Positions 22,656 through 33,887 of a stretch of 64,000 nt of DNA are shown in pieces. The position numbers were made by a program, and so were the translations under genes. Origin of the DNA: Triangularia verruculosa (Eukaryota; Ascomycota; Sordariomycetes; Sordariales; Podosporaceae); NCBI GenBank assembly GCA_033296885.1, contig MU863904.1:1-64000 (forward strand). Direction: 5' to 3'. Position 1 is the first letter of the stretch. Each line of letters begins with the position of its first letter. The notes under the pieces are model-generated. The model saw only the letters and a list, made by a program, of their open reading frames with translations, did no database searches and had not been told where the DNA came from.

Positions 22656-25044
22656 CTAGTTGACAATCTCCTCGGTCTCCTCAAGCACCTCCTCCATGAT
22701 CTCCTCAATGACCTGCTCCTCACCGTCGGGGGCAACCTCCGCGGCCTTGGCCCTGAGAAGCTCCTCAATGGGGTCCTCGGAAAGGCCGAGCTCGGCGCGC
22801 TCCTCGGCGATCTCCTCCTCCACAACCTCACGCCAGTTGTACCAGTCCTCGAGGATACGGCGCCTCTCCTGGACGACAGCCACATCGGCGCTGCTGATGC
22901 GCTCGGCGTCCTCTTGCTCAAACACTCTCGAGTACTCACGGAGGTTCTTGCGGATCTGCTTCTGCTCCTCCTTGCTAAGGAGAGTAGCGGGGCGGGGACG
23001 CCACGCCCACTGCTTGAACTTCTCAATGGGCTCTTCACGGAGCTGCTCTCCCCTGAAGTCGTAGATGTGGTATCCGTTCTCCATCTGCAGGAAATCGTCA
23101 GCAAAATGCAAATCAAAACGGTTGCAAAGGTAAGACATACCGCGTGCTTCCAGGCAGAAGCCCAGGTGGCGACATAACGTCCAGAAGGGTCCCACTCAAC
23201 GTCAGTGACGCCATAATGGTCGGCAGTGTTCATGAGCTGCAAGTTGGCAGTCAAGTCCTTGTCCGACTCGGGCTTCTCGCCCTCAAAATCAAGGTCGTAA
23301 AAGTCAAGGTCGGAGCTCTGCGTGTTGTGGACGGTGGCCACAACAACGAATCTGCCCTTGGGCGACCAGTAGATGGCGTTGCTGTTCTTCTTCTCAAGCG
23401 TCCGGAGATGCTTGAAGTTGCCAACGACATTGCCCTTGGCCTTTTCGGGGCAGAAGAAAGCGACTGAAGTCTTGGGAGGGACAGCGGTGGCGCCAACGGG
23501 TTCAGTAGTCGTGATAATGACGAATCTGTCACCCTTGGGCTCCCAGGCAAAGTTAATAACTGTGTCCTTGATGGCGTCGACAACCTCGACGGGAACACCC
23601 TTCTCCTTGATGCGGAAGATCTCCAGTGTGGTGGCCTGGGACTTCTTGGACTTGGAGTGCCTGTCAACCTTGACGCAGAGGTAGGCAGCCTCTGATTGCC
23701 AGTGAAGCTTGGCATCTGATACACTGAAGAGGTTGAGTGATCTGACGACTTGCTTGGAGGGAATGCTCATCAGGCCGACTCTCGCAGGGTTGCTACCAAT
23801 TTCGGGAGTCCAGAAGCAGAAGAGCTGCTCGTATTCCTTGACACCATCTCTTTTTACGGTAGCGGGCGCCCAGTCAAAGTCCACCACGCCGTCAAGCTTG
23901 ACCGTGGTCTTGTCCAAAAGGTTCATGCCGGGGAGCTCGTAGACCGAGATGGAGGTGCCCTGGTTCAGTCTGGCAACATACTTGTCGTCGGCAGACCACT
24001 TGAACGCTGGCCAGGGGAACTTGGCGGGCTTCTTGACCTCGCCATCGGGTCCAGCGGGGGTATCCTGTTGAGCGAAAGAACGGATAGGCTTGCCGGTCTC
24101 GATATCCCAGATGACATAGTTCTTGCCGTCGTCATCGATGGAGAGGCTGGGGTGACCCTCTTCGGGGATGGAGATAGGTCTGTTAGACCAGGTGACAAGG
24201 TAATTCTCGTTGGGGGAGTAGGCGACCAGGTTGACGAAAGGATGGGCAAACCGCCTCATTCTCGTCCAGGAGGCACCACCCCACAGCTGGACACCCTGCT
24301 GATGGACAGAGGTCAGGTATGTACCGAGAGGCGACCATTGTACGAAAGTCTCGGTCCAGTGCTGGCGGTCGACAATGTTCTCGGGCTGATCCTTCTCGTT
24401 GTTCCAGAACACACCAACAGTCTCTCCCCTGTACATGACGAACTGATCTCTGCCGCGGCCGGAGGGGTCGGCCATGAAGGAGCGGAGGTGCTCCATTTCT
24501 TGGAAAGGCTCGATAGTGGGGGGAGTGTACTCCTCATCGATACGGCCCTCGCGTCCATAGCGGTCGATGTCGGTCAGCTTGTTGACGCGCAGGGTGTGCT
24601 TCTTATCAAGGGGAGAGTAGTCGAGCTGGCGAATAGCGGCGGCGGCCTCGGCGGGCGATGAGTACTCGACAAAGGCAAACCTGCAGCATCTCCGTCAGCA
24701 CCACCATACTTGACCCCGGTAACAAACCCCATCTCCCAAGAGAGGGGCTCCGAATGTGGACCGCCCACGTACCGCAACGACTTGCCATGGTCGCCGAAGG
24801 GCATGAAGATGGCATCCTCGCTGGTCTTGCCGACAGTGTTGAGCTTCTTCAACAGGAACTTGACAAGCTTTGGCTTCTGCTCCTCGGTAACTTCGGGGAG
24901 GCCGTCGATCACAACAAAGGTGTCGTAGCCTTGCTCGAGCTGGACCTCATATTTCTCCTTGAGATCCGACACATCGACCTCGTCGTAGTCGAAATCCTCC
25001 TCGTCGAGGTTCTCGTCGCGCAGAGTCTCGTAGGACGGCGCCAT
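22656..25044 (-). CDS. prt1: Translation initiation factor eIF3 subunit b (Prt1)
   Basis: Scaffold subunit of eIF3, which binds the 40S ribosome and organises initiation in the cytoplasm. Three exons (24773-25044, 23141-24680, 22656-23084; introns 24681-24772 and 23085-23140) give 746 residues, the normal length. An acidic N-terminus precedes an RRM ([10 protein letters not shown] near residue 43; [13 protein letters not shown] as the RNP1-side strand). A WD40-like propeller follows ([50 protein letters not shown]). The C-terminal helix region is acidic and binds other eIF3 subunits in known homologs. The RRM is interrupted by intron 1. The gene is divergent from CCT2 across about 740 bp. Confidence 0.96.
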
Positions 25045-25780
25045 GCTGGGCAGACTCTTGACGGGCTGGGTCTACTGCGAAAACGGACGTGTGTCTTGGT
25101 GGTTGCGCTGCCGCTAGACGTGGCCTGCTTCGATGTCGGTCGGGATAATTGAGATTTTGTGCGCTGCGCAGACTGTGGTGGGGTTCAGCGAACGGTTTTT
25201 TGGACGAGTTGCAAAAGTGCCCCACAATTATCTTGTTTTGCGGGATGCCGGGCCAGGAAGGGAGCTGCCTGTGGCTTCGTTTCAGACACTTGCAGCGAGA
25301 AAGAGAGAGAGAGAGGGTAGCCAGATCCAAGGGCAATGTCAATACGATTCGACTTGTAATTGTGCACACTATCTCGAGGGGCTATCCTTTGTCCAGTCCT
25401 GTGTCCTCCTTGTTGTGAGCTTGGGCAAGATCCGCAACGTGCAAAAAAACTTCCCGTCCCGGCAGCGACCCAAGAGCCGCTTAGCGAGGGGCTGCAAGCT
25501 GACAGGCAAGTGGCGGACAGCTGTGGTGGGTGGGCGGTGAGGGGAGCTCCCAACTTTTTCTGCCGGTCACGACCGCAAAAAGATGGATGGCCAGGCAGCT
25601 TTGGACGTGTGGTTGTTGACTGCCAGAGCCCGGTCCCCATAGCTGCCCCTCCTCCCCACGGCAGACCCATAACCATACCAACTACGGATATCTCCTGAAT
25701 CTTGGGCCACCGCAACTTCGAGTCGAGGGTTCTTAGTCTTTGTTTTGCTTTACACAGATACCCAACCTTGAATCAGTGCC
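25045..25780. promoter_or_regulatory. Shared divergent promoter region of eIF3b and CCT2
   Basis: A 736-bp gap lies between the start codons of two strongly expressed housekeeping genes transcribed away from each other. It contains a GA-repeat (about 25301-25316) and CT-rich stretches but no gene. Bidirectional promoter function is inferred from position only. Confidence 0.6.
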
Positions 25781-27580
25781 ATGGTCCGTTCTCTCTCTTC
25801 TCCAACACCCTCTTGCCAATATGGCCCTTTCCACTAATCAATGCCCCGCCACAGGCTTCCTTCAGTCCCACCCAAATCTTCGAGGAGGGCACCACACAGG
25901 AGAAGGGCGAGAATGCCCGTCTCAGTGCCTTCGTCGGCGCCATTGCCGTCGGTGATCTGGTGAAGAGCACACTCGGCCCCAAGGGTATGGACAAGATCCT
26001 ACAGTCTGCGTATGTACTTGGGCCTTGATGTCATTGCTGCCGTCGTCGTCGTCGTCGTTCGCTAATATCGATAATGTGGATCACAGCTCGACCGCCGAGA
26101 TTATGGTTACAAACGACGGTGCCACCATCCTCAAGTCCATCTCCCTCGATAACGCTGCCGCCAAGGTCCTCGTAAACATCTCAAAGGTTCAAGATGACGA
26201 AGTCGGTGACGGTACCACCTCTGTTACCGTGCTCGCCGCCGAGCTGCTTCGCGAAGCCGAGAAGCTGGTCGACAAGAAGATTCACCCCCAAACGATTATC
26301 GAAGGCTACCGGATAGCCAGCCAGGCCGCCCTCAAGGCTCTTGAGGCGTCTGCAGTAGATCACAGCAACAACCCCCAAGCGTTTAGAGAAGACCTCCTTG
26401 CTATCGCCCGGACAACCCTGAGCTCCAAGGTGCTCGCCCAGGACAAAGATCACTTTTCCAAGCTGGCGGTCGATGCTATCATGAGACTCAGGGGCTCCTC
26501 CGATCTCAGCCACATCCAAATCATCAAGAAGGCCGGCGGCAAGCTCTGCGAATCATACCTGGACGAGGGTTTCATCTTGGACAAGAAGATTGGTGTCAAC
26601 CAGCCCAAGCGCCTGGAAAATGCCAAGATCCTTGTTGCCAACACCTCGATGGACACGGACAAGGTCAAGATTTTCGGTGCGCGCCTCAAGGTCAGCTCTA
26701 CCGCCAAGCTTGCTGATCTGGAGAAGGCCGAGAAGGACAAGATGAAGGCCAAGGTGGAGAAGATCAAGGCGCATGGAATCAACTGCTTCATCAACAGACA
26801 GCTTATCTACAACTGGCCCGAGCAACTGTTCACCGATGCCGGCATCATGTCGATTGAGCATGCCGACTTTGACGGCATCGAGCGGTTAGCTCTTGTAACG
26901 GGCGGCGAGATCACTTCGACTTTCGACCACCCTGAATCTGTCAAGCTCGGCCACTGCGATTTGATTGAGGAAGTCATTATTGGTGAGGATACTCTGATCA
27001 AGTTCTCGGGCGTGGCTGCTGGACATGCATGCACGATCGTGCTCCGTGGTGCGACGGATCAGCTTCTCGACGAGGCTGAGCGCAGTTTGCACGATGCCCT
27101 TGCCGTCCTTTCTCAGACCGTCAAGGAACCTCGGACGACACTTGGTGGCGGCTGTGCCGAGATGGTGATGGCCAAGGCTGTTGAGGGTGCTGCTACGCGG
27201 GTGGAAGGCAAGAAGCAGATGGCCGTTTCTTCCTTTGCCGTGGCTCTCAGACAGCTGCCCACCATTCTTGCGGACAACGCCGGTCTTGATTCTGGCGAGC
27301 TGGTTGCTCGTCTGCGCAAGGCTATTTATGACGGCTTGACCACCTACGGCCTCGACCTGACGACCCCTGGTGGCGGTATCACAGACATGCGCGAGCTTGG
27401 TGTCATTGAGAGCTACAAGCTCAAGAAGGCGGTGGTCTCCTCGGCCAGTGAAGCCGCTGAAGTGAGTTTTGGCTTTCTATCAGTTCCTCTGCGCCCCTGA
27501 CTAACGTGTGTGTCTTGTAGCTCCTGCTTCGTGTTGATGACATAATAAGAGCGGCCCCCAGAAGGCGTGAGAGACATTAA
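25781..27580 (+). CDS. cct2: T-complex chaperonin subunit beta (CCT2)
   Basis: One of eight subunits of the cytosolic TRiC/CCT chaperonin that folds actin, tubulin and other proteins. Four exons: the ATG alone (25781-25783), 25855-26009, 26087-27461 and 27521-27580, together 530 residues. The first intron falls directly after the start codon, so the N-terminus reads [13 protein letters not shown], as in fungal CCT2. ATP-site motifs are present: [39 protein letters not shown] and GGG near residue 400. The C-terminus [14 protein letters not shown] matches the family. Intron 2 contains a (CGT)n run near 26037-26057. Confidence 0.96.
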
Positions 27581-27826
27581 GCCTCATGTTGGACCGTTAG
27601 AAAGCATGTGCGGCCTGTATAATATCCTCCCTTAGACGGCCTGAAATGAAAAGACGGGGCAATAAATACCCTGTGTACGAACATGACGTTTTCTTTTTCC
27701 TTGTGCCACTTGACCTTTTTGAGTAGAGGATTGGTACACCCAGAGCAATCATGTCAGAGAAAAAGAAATGGTGTATTATTTTTCTAAAACCAACCAAAAT
27801 AATGCTGAGGACGGGAGACTCGTTTT

Positions 27827-29935
27827 TTAAAGCTCCCAGACAACTTCCAGCACCTCATCCACAGCGTTTTTATTCTCTTTTTCCTGACCAGGCAGGATTC
27901 TGGGCGCGCGGTAGATGTAGACTTGCCTGAATTGCTTCTTTTGCCCTCCTCGCCTTCCGCTTTTTTGTGTCCCCGCCCAATACGCATCGGCCAACAACCA
28001 CTGCTTTTTCTGATCTTGGGCCATCTTTGGTCTCATGGGTCCGTAGGCGTCGTCGTAGTCGCCTTCGTCGGCGTAGAGCCAGGTTGCTTCGACTTTTGAC
28101 AGGTCTTGGTCGGTTGGGAAAGAGTTGGGGGGGTATTCGGTGTAGGAGTAGCCGTTTACCCAGAGGCCTTGTCGGGTTTTGTTGGTGGTGGTGGTGGTGG
28201 TGGTGTTGGGTGGGAGGTGGCCGGTTATGAACCGCTGGAGGAAGCAGTCGCCGCAGATTTGGTTGACTGCGGCCATTTGGGCTACCGGGGCGTGGAACCA
28301 GGTTTTCCAGTGGTGGAGGCTTAGGAGGGGGGGTGGGGAGGGTTGCTTGCCGCGGCGGCGATGGAGGTCAGGTGAATGAGGGGGTGGTTTGCTTGGGTTG
28401 TGACGAGTGGTGCCGTGGGTTTGAGGAGGTGGAATGTTTTGATAGTCTGCGCATACAGGGGTGTCTGTTTTGTTTTCGAGTGTCACGTTGAGTTTGGCGG
28501 TGCCGGTTATTCGATCGATGAAGCCAGTTATGGAGACCCAGATGCGGTTTGGGAGGCGTTGAAGGGTTCTGCGAGGAATCAGGCCGCGGTCCTCGTTGTT
28601 GGTGTTGTTGTTGTTGTCGTTGTCAGAAGTCGTCCATCGCCCGTTGAAGTTCCCCGTGCCCCGATCACCAGAGGCGCCACCGCCGCGGTCTCTCTTCCAC
28701 TTACCTCTACCTCCATTACTACCACTTCCAACTCTACCCCCGGCCTCAAAAACCCCCGAAACATCCCCCCTGACGTCCCCCTGCCACAGACCCTCCAACT
28801 CCGTCAACCGCGTCTCCGTGAAGTTGTACACACAATCCTTCAGTATCCCGTCCCCTCCCAGCTCCTTATCCGCTTCTGTCGCGCACCGCTCTTGATACGG
28901 CGCCAGCTGCTTCGCTAACGGCACCGAGACGAAGATCCCCGCTCCTCCAAAGGCCATCTCCCCGTACTGGGCGTTGGCGGATTTGCTGTCGGACTTTGCT
29001 CCTAGGTAAAGGGGTAAAGAAGGGTTGTACCGGGAGAGGGAGAGGGATAGAGTGTGGAGGGAGGGGAAGAAGGTGTCGTCGTCCAAGAGGGAGAGGAAGG
29101 TTGTCTGCGGGGTGGAGAAGGAGAGCATGGAGGATAGGAGGAGGAAGTGTAGTTGGGGGGTGGTGTAGTTTTTGAAGTTGGGCGGTGGGGAGGGCGGTGG
29201 GAGGGCGGTGGTGAGGATGGAGTGGTTGCTGTAGAGCTTTACTAGGGCGGGGAGGGTGGAGGAGGGGGGGAGGGAGTGGTAATCGGTTATGGTGAGGATG
29301 AGGCGGGATTTGGAACCGGATAGCCAGTGAGCGAAGGCGAAGAGGGTGGCTGGGTTGGAGAGCCGGGAGTAGGTTGACGCGACGCCGAAGATGAGCTCTG
29401 GGTGCTTGGTTTTGGGGTAGGGCGGCGGGACGAGGAGTGGGAAATTAGAGCAGAAAGGTCCAATTAAATCATCTTGTTTGAGGTTGATTCTGATGGTGGC
29501 TTCTTCGTCTGAGATGAGGGGCTGGGTAATGTTGGTGATGAGGTTTCTATTGATGGTGGTGTCGAATATGGGCCTGATACATGTGAGGTGGTAGAGGATC
29601 GTGTCTGTCAAGCCGAACTTTTGTTGTCGGAGATACTCAAGTTCTGGAGGTCGGGCGAGGTTCCTGCTTGCTTTCCCTTCTAGGATTTCCGGTGGTTTCG
29701 GCTCTTCTGCGCCATTGTCGGCTTGTGGTGTGAATGGGGAGACCTTGTCTGGGTGTTGTCGGTCAAGATGGAACCATTCCCCAGCCAGATTCTCGACCAT
29801 GGACTGGGCTGCTGTTATAGAGACGGTTGGTGGGATGCCATTGTGCACTCGAAGAGCCGTAAATAGCAGGAGGCCCAAGATTACTGACAACAGCACCAGG
29901 GTAACCCGTGAGAAGCACCGTGGAGCGAACATCAT
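27827..29935 (-). CDS. DUF604/GT31-like Golgi glycosyltransferase
   Basis: Predicted type II membrane glycosyltransferase, probably in the Golgi. The single exon encodes 702 residues. A signal anchor spans about residues 11-29. The catalytic part has LLDDDTFF with the metal-binding Asp triad at 285-287 and a later FGGAGIFVS motif, the layout of fringe-like (DUF604/GT31) enzymes. A Gly/Arg/Asn/Thr-rich insertion of about 80 residues (around 390-470) interrupts the domain and is probably disordered; another Thr run is encoded by the microsatellite near 28180-28205. Donor and acceptor sugars are unknown. Base composition is strongly strand-biased, with the coding strand C-rich. Confidence 0.75.
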   Translation of the reverse strand: MMFAPRCFSRVTLVLLSVILGLLLFTALRVHNGIPPTVSITAAQSMVENLAGEWFHLDRQHPDKVSPFTPQADNGAEEPKPPEILEGKASRNLARPPELEYLRQQKFGLTDTILYHLTCIRPIFDTTINRNLITNITQPLISDEEATIRINLKQDDLIGPFCSNFPLLVPPPYPKTKHPELIFGVASTYSRLSNPATLFAFAHWLSGSKSRLILTITDYHSLPPSSTLPALVKLYSNHSILTTALPPPSPPPNFKNYTTPQLHFLLLSSMLSFSTPQTTFLSLLDDDTFFPSLHTLSLSLSRYNPSLPLYLGAKSDSKSANAQYGEMAFGGAGIFVSVPLAKQLAPYQERCATEADKELGGDGILKDCVYNFTETRLTELEGLWQGDVRGDVSGVFEAGGRVGSGSNGGRGKWKRDRGGGASGDRGTGNFNGRWTTSDNDNNNNTNNEDRGLIPRRTLQRLPNRIWVSITGFIDRITGTAKLNVTLENKTDTPVCADYQNIPPPQTHGTTRHNPSKPPPHSPDLHRRRGKQPSPPPLLSLHHWKTWFHAPVAQMAAVNQICGDCFLQRFITGHLPPNTTTTTTTNKTRQGLWVNGYSYTEYPPNSFPTDQDLSKVEATWLYADEGDYDDAYGPMRPKMAQDQKKQWLLADAYWAGTQKSGRRGGQKKQFRQVYIYRAPRILPGQEKENKNAVDEVLEVVWEL

Positions 29936-31127
29936 GAAAGGGGCATGACGAGGAGCTAAGATACCTATGTGGTGCTTGGCGAGGAGACTTGCCGTGTTTT
30001 GACTACGAGAGCTAAAACTCTAGAAAGAGGAAAGCAAAGGCAAACGATAATCCTGGATCTATGCAACAGACAGACATCAGGACTGGTCGCTGCCTACACC
30101 CTCGTAGGGAAAGGATTGCCGGTAGGGACAGATGATCTCCCATATGCAGGATTCCTCCCGTCAGTGGTCCCTGAGAAGACTCGGCTGTTGATATCAAGGG
30201 CATACAAGGTGGTACTGCGGTACGTTCGGGACGAATTGTACCCGTTTGCTTCTCTCAATGATGGCAGGTCTGAGGAGATCTGGGCCCAAGCATATCCGGC
30301 CAACAAAGCAGAATTGTCCATGATTGGTCATGATACCACCGGTATTCACGTTCCATGATGAAAAGATTTGTGATAAGCCCTCCGACACACCAGCTGCGAA
30401 ACCGTACCAGATATCAGACCGAGAATGGTAGGTAAGACTGCCCTACAATGCATGCAGCATCAGGTTCGGGTGTCTGAGGACAGGGCATCTGTCAAGAACT
30501 TTTGAGCACCATGTCACGGCAGGCAACGTAAAACACCATTTGTGTGCCGTGTCGTTGAAGCCCATATGCCGGCCAAGGCGGCACAAGGCGGCAGACACAT
30601 TACCCATTCCTTGGACCGGTCGTAAGAGGAAGACGGCTGCCAAAAATCCAAGGCTTTGCCAATTTGGATATTGGATACTTTCTTCCCATCATCAGACATG
30701 TTGGCGTTGGTTCATCCAGAAATGTGCTGTGGAACCAGTCACCGACCTGAAACCGAACTTAACCACCATGGTGTGGTCCCACGTCAAACGTGTTGCCGCA
30801 AGTACTTGCAACTACCACCATCAGAGGCCACTTGTGACACCGTCTTGTGAAGGCACATCCGAGCTGACAGAAGATCAACAGCCAATGCTTGGCCGTTGTA
30901 ATACCAGCCGCGGAAGCGCGCAGGCGTCCAATCCAGAGACGTTGCGTCAATGCAACAATATACCGGCAGATTAGCCGATCGTATGTCTCCGACACCCGAA
31001 TCTTGGAAAACGCGGGGAGCGGCTGGTTCTCGGTGAGTCCCTGATGGCTCCGGGGTGATTATCCCCGCCCTGTTTTGTTCGGAGTCGGAGGCGGCTGGAA
31101 ACAGCCAGTTGGGGAAGGTCTTTGTCC
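29936..31127. other. Intergenic region upstream of the glycosyltransferase
   Basis: A 1.2-kb gap. A 129-codon plus-strand frame at 29969-30358 begins with GTG rather than ATG and has no recognisable domain, so I do not call it. No repeats or RNA genes were found. Confidence 0.4.
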
Positions 31128-33289
31128 TCAGAAGTAATTGGCCAAGTCGATATGGCCATCACCATCCAGTAGCGGGAATAGATTCAGGGCCCCGAAGGTT
31201 TGGTCGGCGTTTTCTTCGAAACCACTGAAGACAGAGAACTCTGGTGTTCCTGTCATGCCGAGAAATGTAGACTCAAAGTCGAAGCCGAACCGCTGCAACA
31301 CCACATCTTCTTGAGATGCATGACTCTTGTCCGGCTTACTGGTGGTCTCTCCATGCCCAGCAACTGGGTTTGCCTTGAATTGTGTCCCATCATTACTATT
31401 TTCACTCCCCCGTGGAGTCCGAGGTATAAGCCCAAACAGCTGTGATGAGCTCTCTGTCCTCCGGGCTCGCTCCTGGATCTCTTTCTTCTCTAGGTATTCT
31501 AGCGCTGTGTTGAGCAATGACTTGGCGATGAGCGAGTATTGAACGGCGTGGGTGTCCGTCTGTGCAAAATATTCAAGAGCAGCGATGGCAGTGCGACAAT
31601 ATTTCTCGATAATGCGTCCGAACCCGCCAATGAGGCCGACTCCGAGAACCAGCGAGGAGGCGAACAGCCAGGACCTAGATTGAAACATCAGCGCGTGCAG
31701 AGAGGTGGAAGAAGAAGATCTTACACAATGACGGGTGCACGCCGAGTCATCGGGCCCCTCTCAATCAGATCTTGGATCGGCTCGACCATCAGTATTGCCG
31801 CATCGATACAGGCATCCGCCAGCTTCGACTTTCCAGATGTTGTGGGAGGTGACGAATATCCATCTGACAATCTTCGATGCAGCTCCACCATGAGAAACGG
31901 CCTCGAAACCAGTATCACGGCATAATAGTACGATGCTAGCACCTGACAAGCACCATTGACCATCCCCGCATCAATGTCGCCCTCCTTATTACCTTCCACG
32001 ACCTCCTTTAACCTCTCCAGCCATTGTCCCGACCACTCCCTCAGCTCCCTCGAGATTCCTTCCGTCAACCTCGGCGATATCTTTCTCCTCGAATAGACTT
32101 CCACCACCACGCTCTCGATGACAAGAAAGATCTGGACCGACGCATTCAGCAGATCAAATCTCTCCCTGCCATCCTCTTCCGGCTGCCTGTAAGGCACGGT
32201 GCAGTCCACGTCCGACGTGGCTGGCGGCCTTCCCATCGAAGTCGAGAGGAACAAATCCAACACCCGCAAGCTCTTCCACAGCCTGTCCCTCTGCCTCTGA
32301 ATCTCCGGACCAAACCTCGCATTCACCGCCGTCCTGTGCACCCCGATCGATAATGCTGCTCTCGCCGCCAAGCCGAAGAACAGAAACGCGGCGTTGATCT
32401 GACACGCCCCCAGCGAATACAGCGTGATGAGGATAAAAACCTGAACACTCGCCACGCCGAGATTCCCTCCCAAACTCGCAAACGCCACGTTCCTCGCATA
32501 GTCGAAATACTGTTGCGCCGTCCCGTCGTTTGCCTTCTCAGACTTCTGACATCCAATCGCCAGAACAAGATAATTCACCGCTCCCTGCAACGAATCTCCA
32601 TGCTGTCCCCCAGTACCGTGACTCTGATCCTCAGCCCAAGAAGCAATATCCCTCTCCAACCTCGCATTATCCTCAAACAAATCAATAAGCCCCACCGTCA
32701 CCTCAAGGTACGCCTCCACCGCAGGCCCAACAGCAATCTTCACCGGCGGAGCCAAGGCGCCATATCCCGACGACACCGACGGTCTCGACGATATGTTCTC
32801 CAGCGCCGAGTACCCACTCGTCTCAGGCGCAAAAGCGTGCGCGTCAACCCTCGTCGTGACCAGCCTCCTCACAGTCTGAAAGAACGACAGCGGCGCGCAA
32901 TCCCCAATAAAGATCAACTTCCCCTGCGCATCACATAGTAACCTCGCCTCCCTCGGCACTTCGGTATCCTCATGTTCCTCCAAAACCCCATGGTGATGCT
33001 GATGATGATGATGATGAATAGAATGTTGTTGCTGGACAACCGGTGGCGTTGGCTGCTGCACCTGTATCGGCGACCCAGAAGCATGCTCGCTGGCAACACT
33101 CCCCCCGTCGTCCCTCCTCAACCTCGCCCGCCTCACCCGCGGCGCGGTGTACCGGCAATTCTCGGGCTCCCTTCTCCGCACGCAGTACCCGCACGGAACA
33201 ACGCCGCTGCACCGGATCTTGCGCTGTTTGCATGTGTCGCAGGCGTTTGCAACGCGGGACCGGGACCCTCCTCCTCCTCTGGTTTCCAT
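31128..33289 (-). CDS. Zn(II)2Cys6 fungal transcription factor
   Basis: Predicted nuclear regulator; target genes are unknown. Two exons (31725-33289, 31128-31674; intron 31675-31724) give 703 residues. The zinc cluster has C17, C20, C27, C33, C36 and C45 (spacing 2-6-5-2-8). A His/Gln-rich segment (about residues 90-105, encoded by a GAT-type repeat on the plus strand) follows. The central part (LVLAIGCQ, ITLYSLGACQINAAFLFFGLAARAALSIGVHR, SLRVLDLFLSTSMGRPPA) is the typical fungal_trans/MHR domain. The frame is open for 98 more codons to an ATG at 33583, but that stretch looks like leader sequence, and the cluster normally lies near the N-terminus; I chose 33289. Confidence 0.88.
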
Positions 33290-33887
33290 TTTTTTTGTCT
33301 TCAAAGTTTGTTGCTTGGTAGGTTCCAGTGTGAATGGCAAAACGGCCGAGATATGGGAACTTGGAAGGACGGCGCGCAAAAGAGAATGGCGCGAACCTAT
33401 CAAAGCTGCGAGCTGCGCACTAATCGGGAAGGAGGAGCTTGGAGCTTGGCTCTCAGACGTCACGGCATGGCATGCGCGGATACCAACGGCTTCCGGCTTT
33501 CTGGTCGGGTCCGTCCCATTGGCAATTAGCTTTGCGGCCGATCCAGTAGTTTGTCCCTTGCGATTGTTCTTCGGACTGGTCATTCATTGTTAGCATGCCC
33601 GAGCAGGTATTCCTCAGGGTTAGGGTACTGCATGACAATCTGGGACAGCCTCGATCAGACTTCCGAGAAAGAAGTTGTTCACAAACATGAGTATTTCTGA
33701 AAATCAAAGTTCTGATTCAAGATCCCTTCATCAGAAGAGAAGTTACATACATCTACATAAAACAGCAAAAAGTCTCATAACAACCCAAGCAAAATGCAAA
33801 CAAGAGCCACCCAGAATAACTGTGATCAAAAGGCCCGTATAGTATACCAACAAACTCCCCCAATCCAACTTCTCCCCCTCGAAGCAC
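33290..33887. other. Intergenic region between two minus-strand genes
   Basis: It holds the promoter side of the regulator gene and the 3' flank of the next gene. A short telomere-like GGGTTAGGG occurs at 33617-33625, too short to be meaningful by itself. Nothing else is supported. Confidence 0.4.

Noticed and set aside
23750..24661. A 303-codon open frame antisense to eIF3b
   Set aside because: The opposite strand encodes a full-length eIF3b; this frame is a codon-bias shadow.
29969..30358. A 129-codon plus-strand frame upstream of the glycosyltransferase
   Set aside because: It opens with GTG rather than ATG, and no domain or splice context supports it.
33290..33583. Extension of the first zinc-cluster regulator by 98 codons to an upstream ATG
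   Set aside because: The zinc cluster would be pushed to residue 115, and the added sequence looks like untranslated leader.
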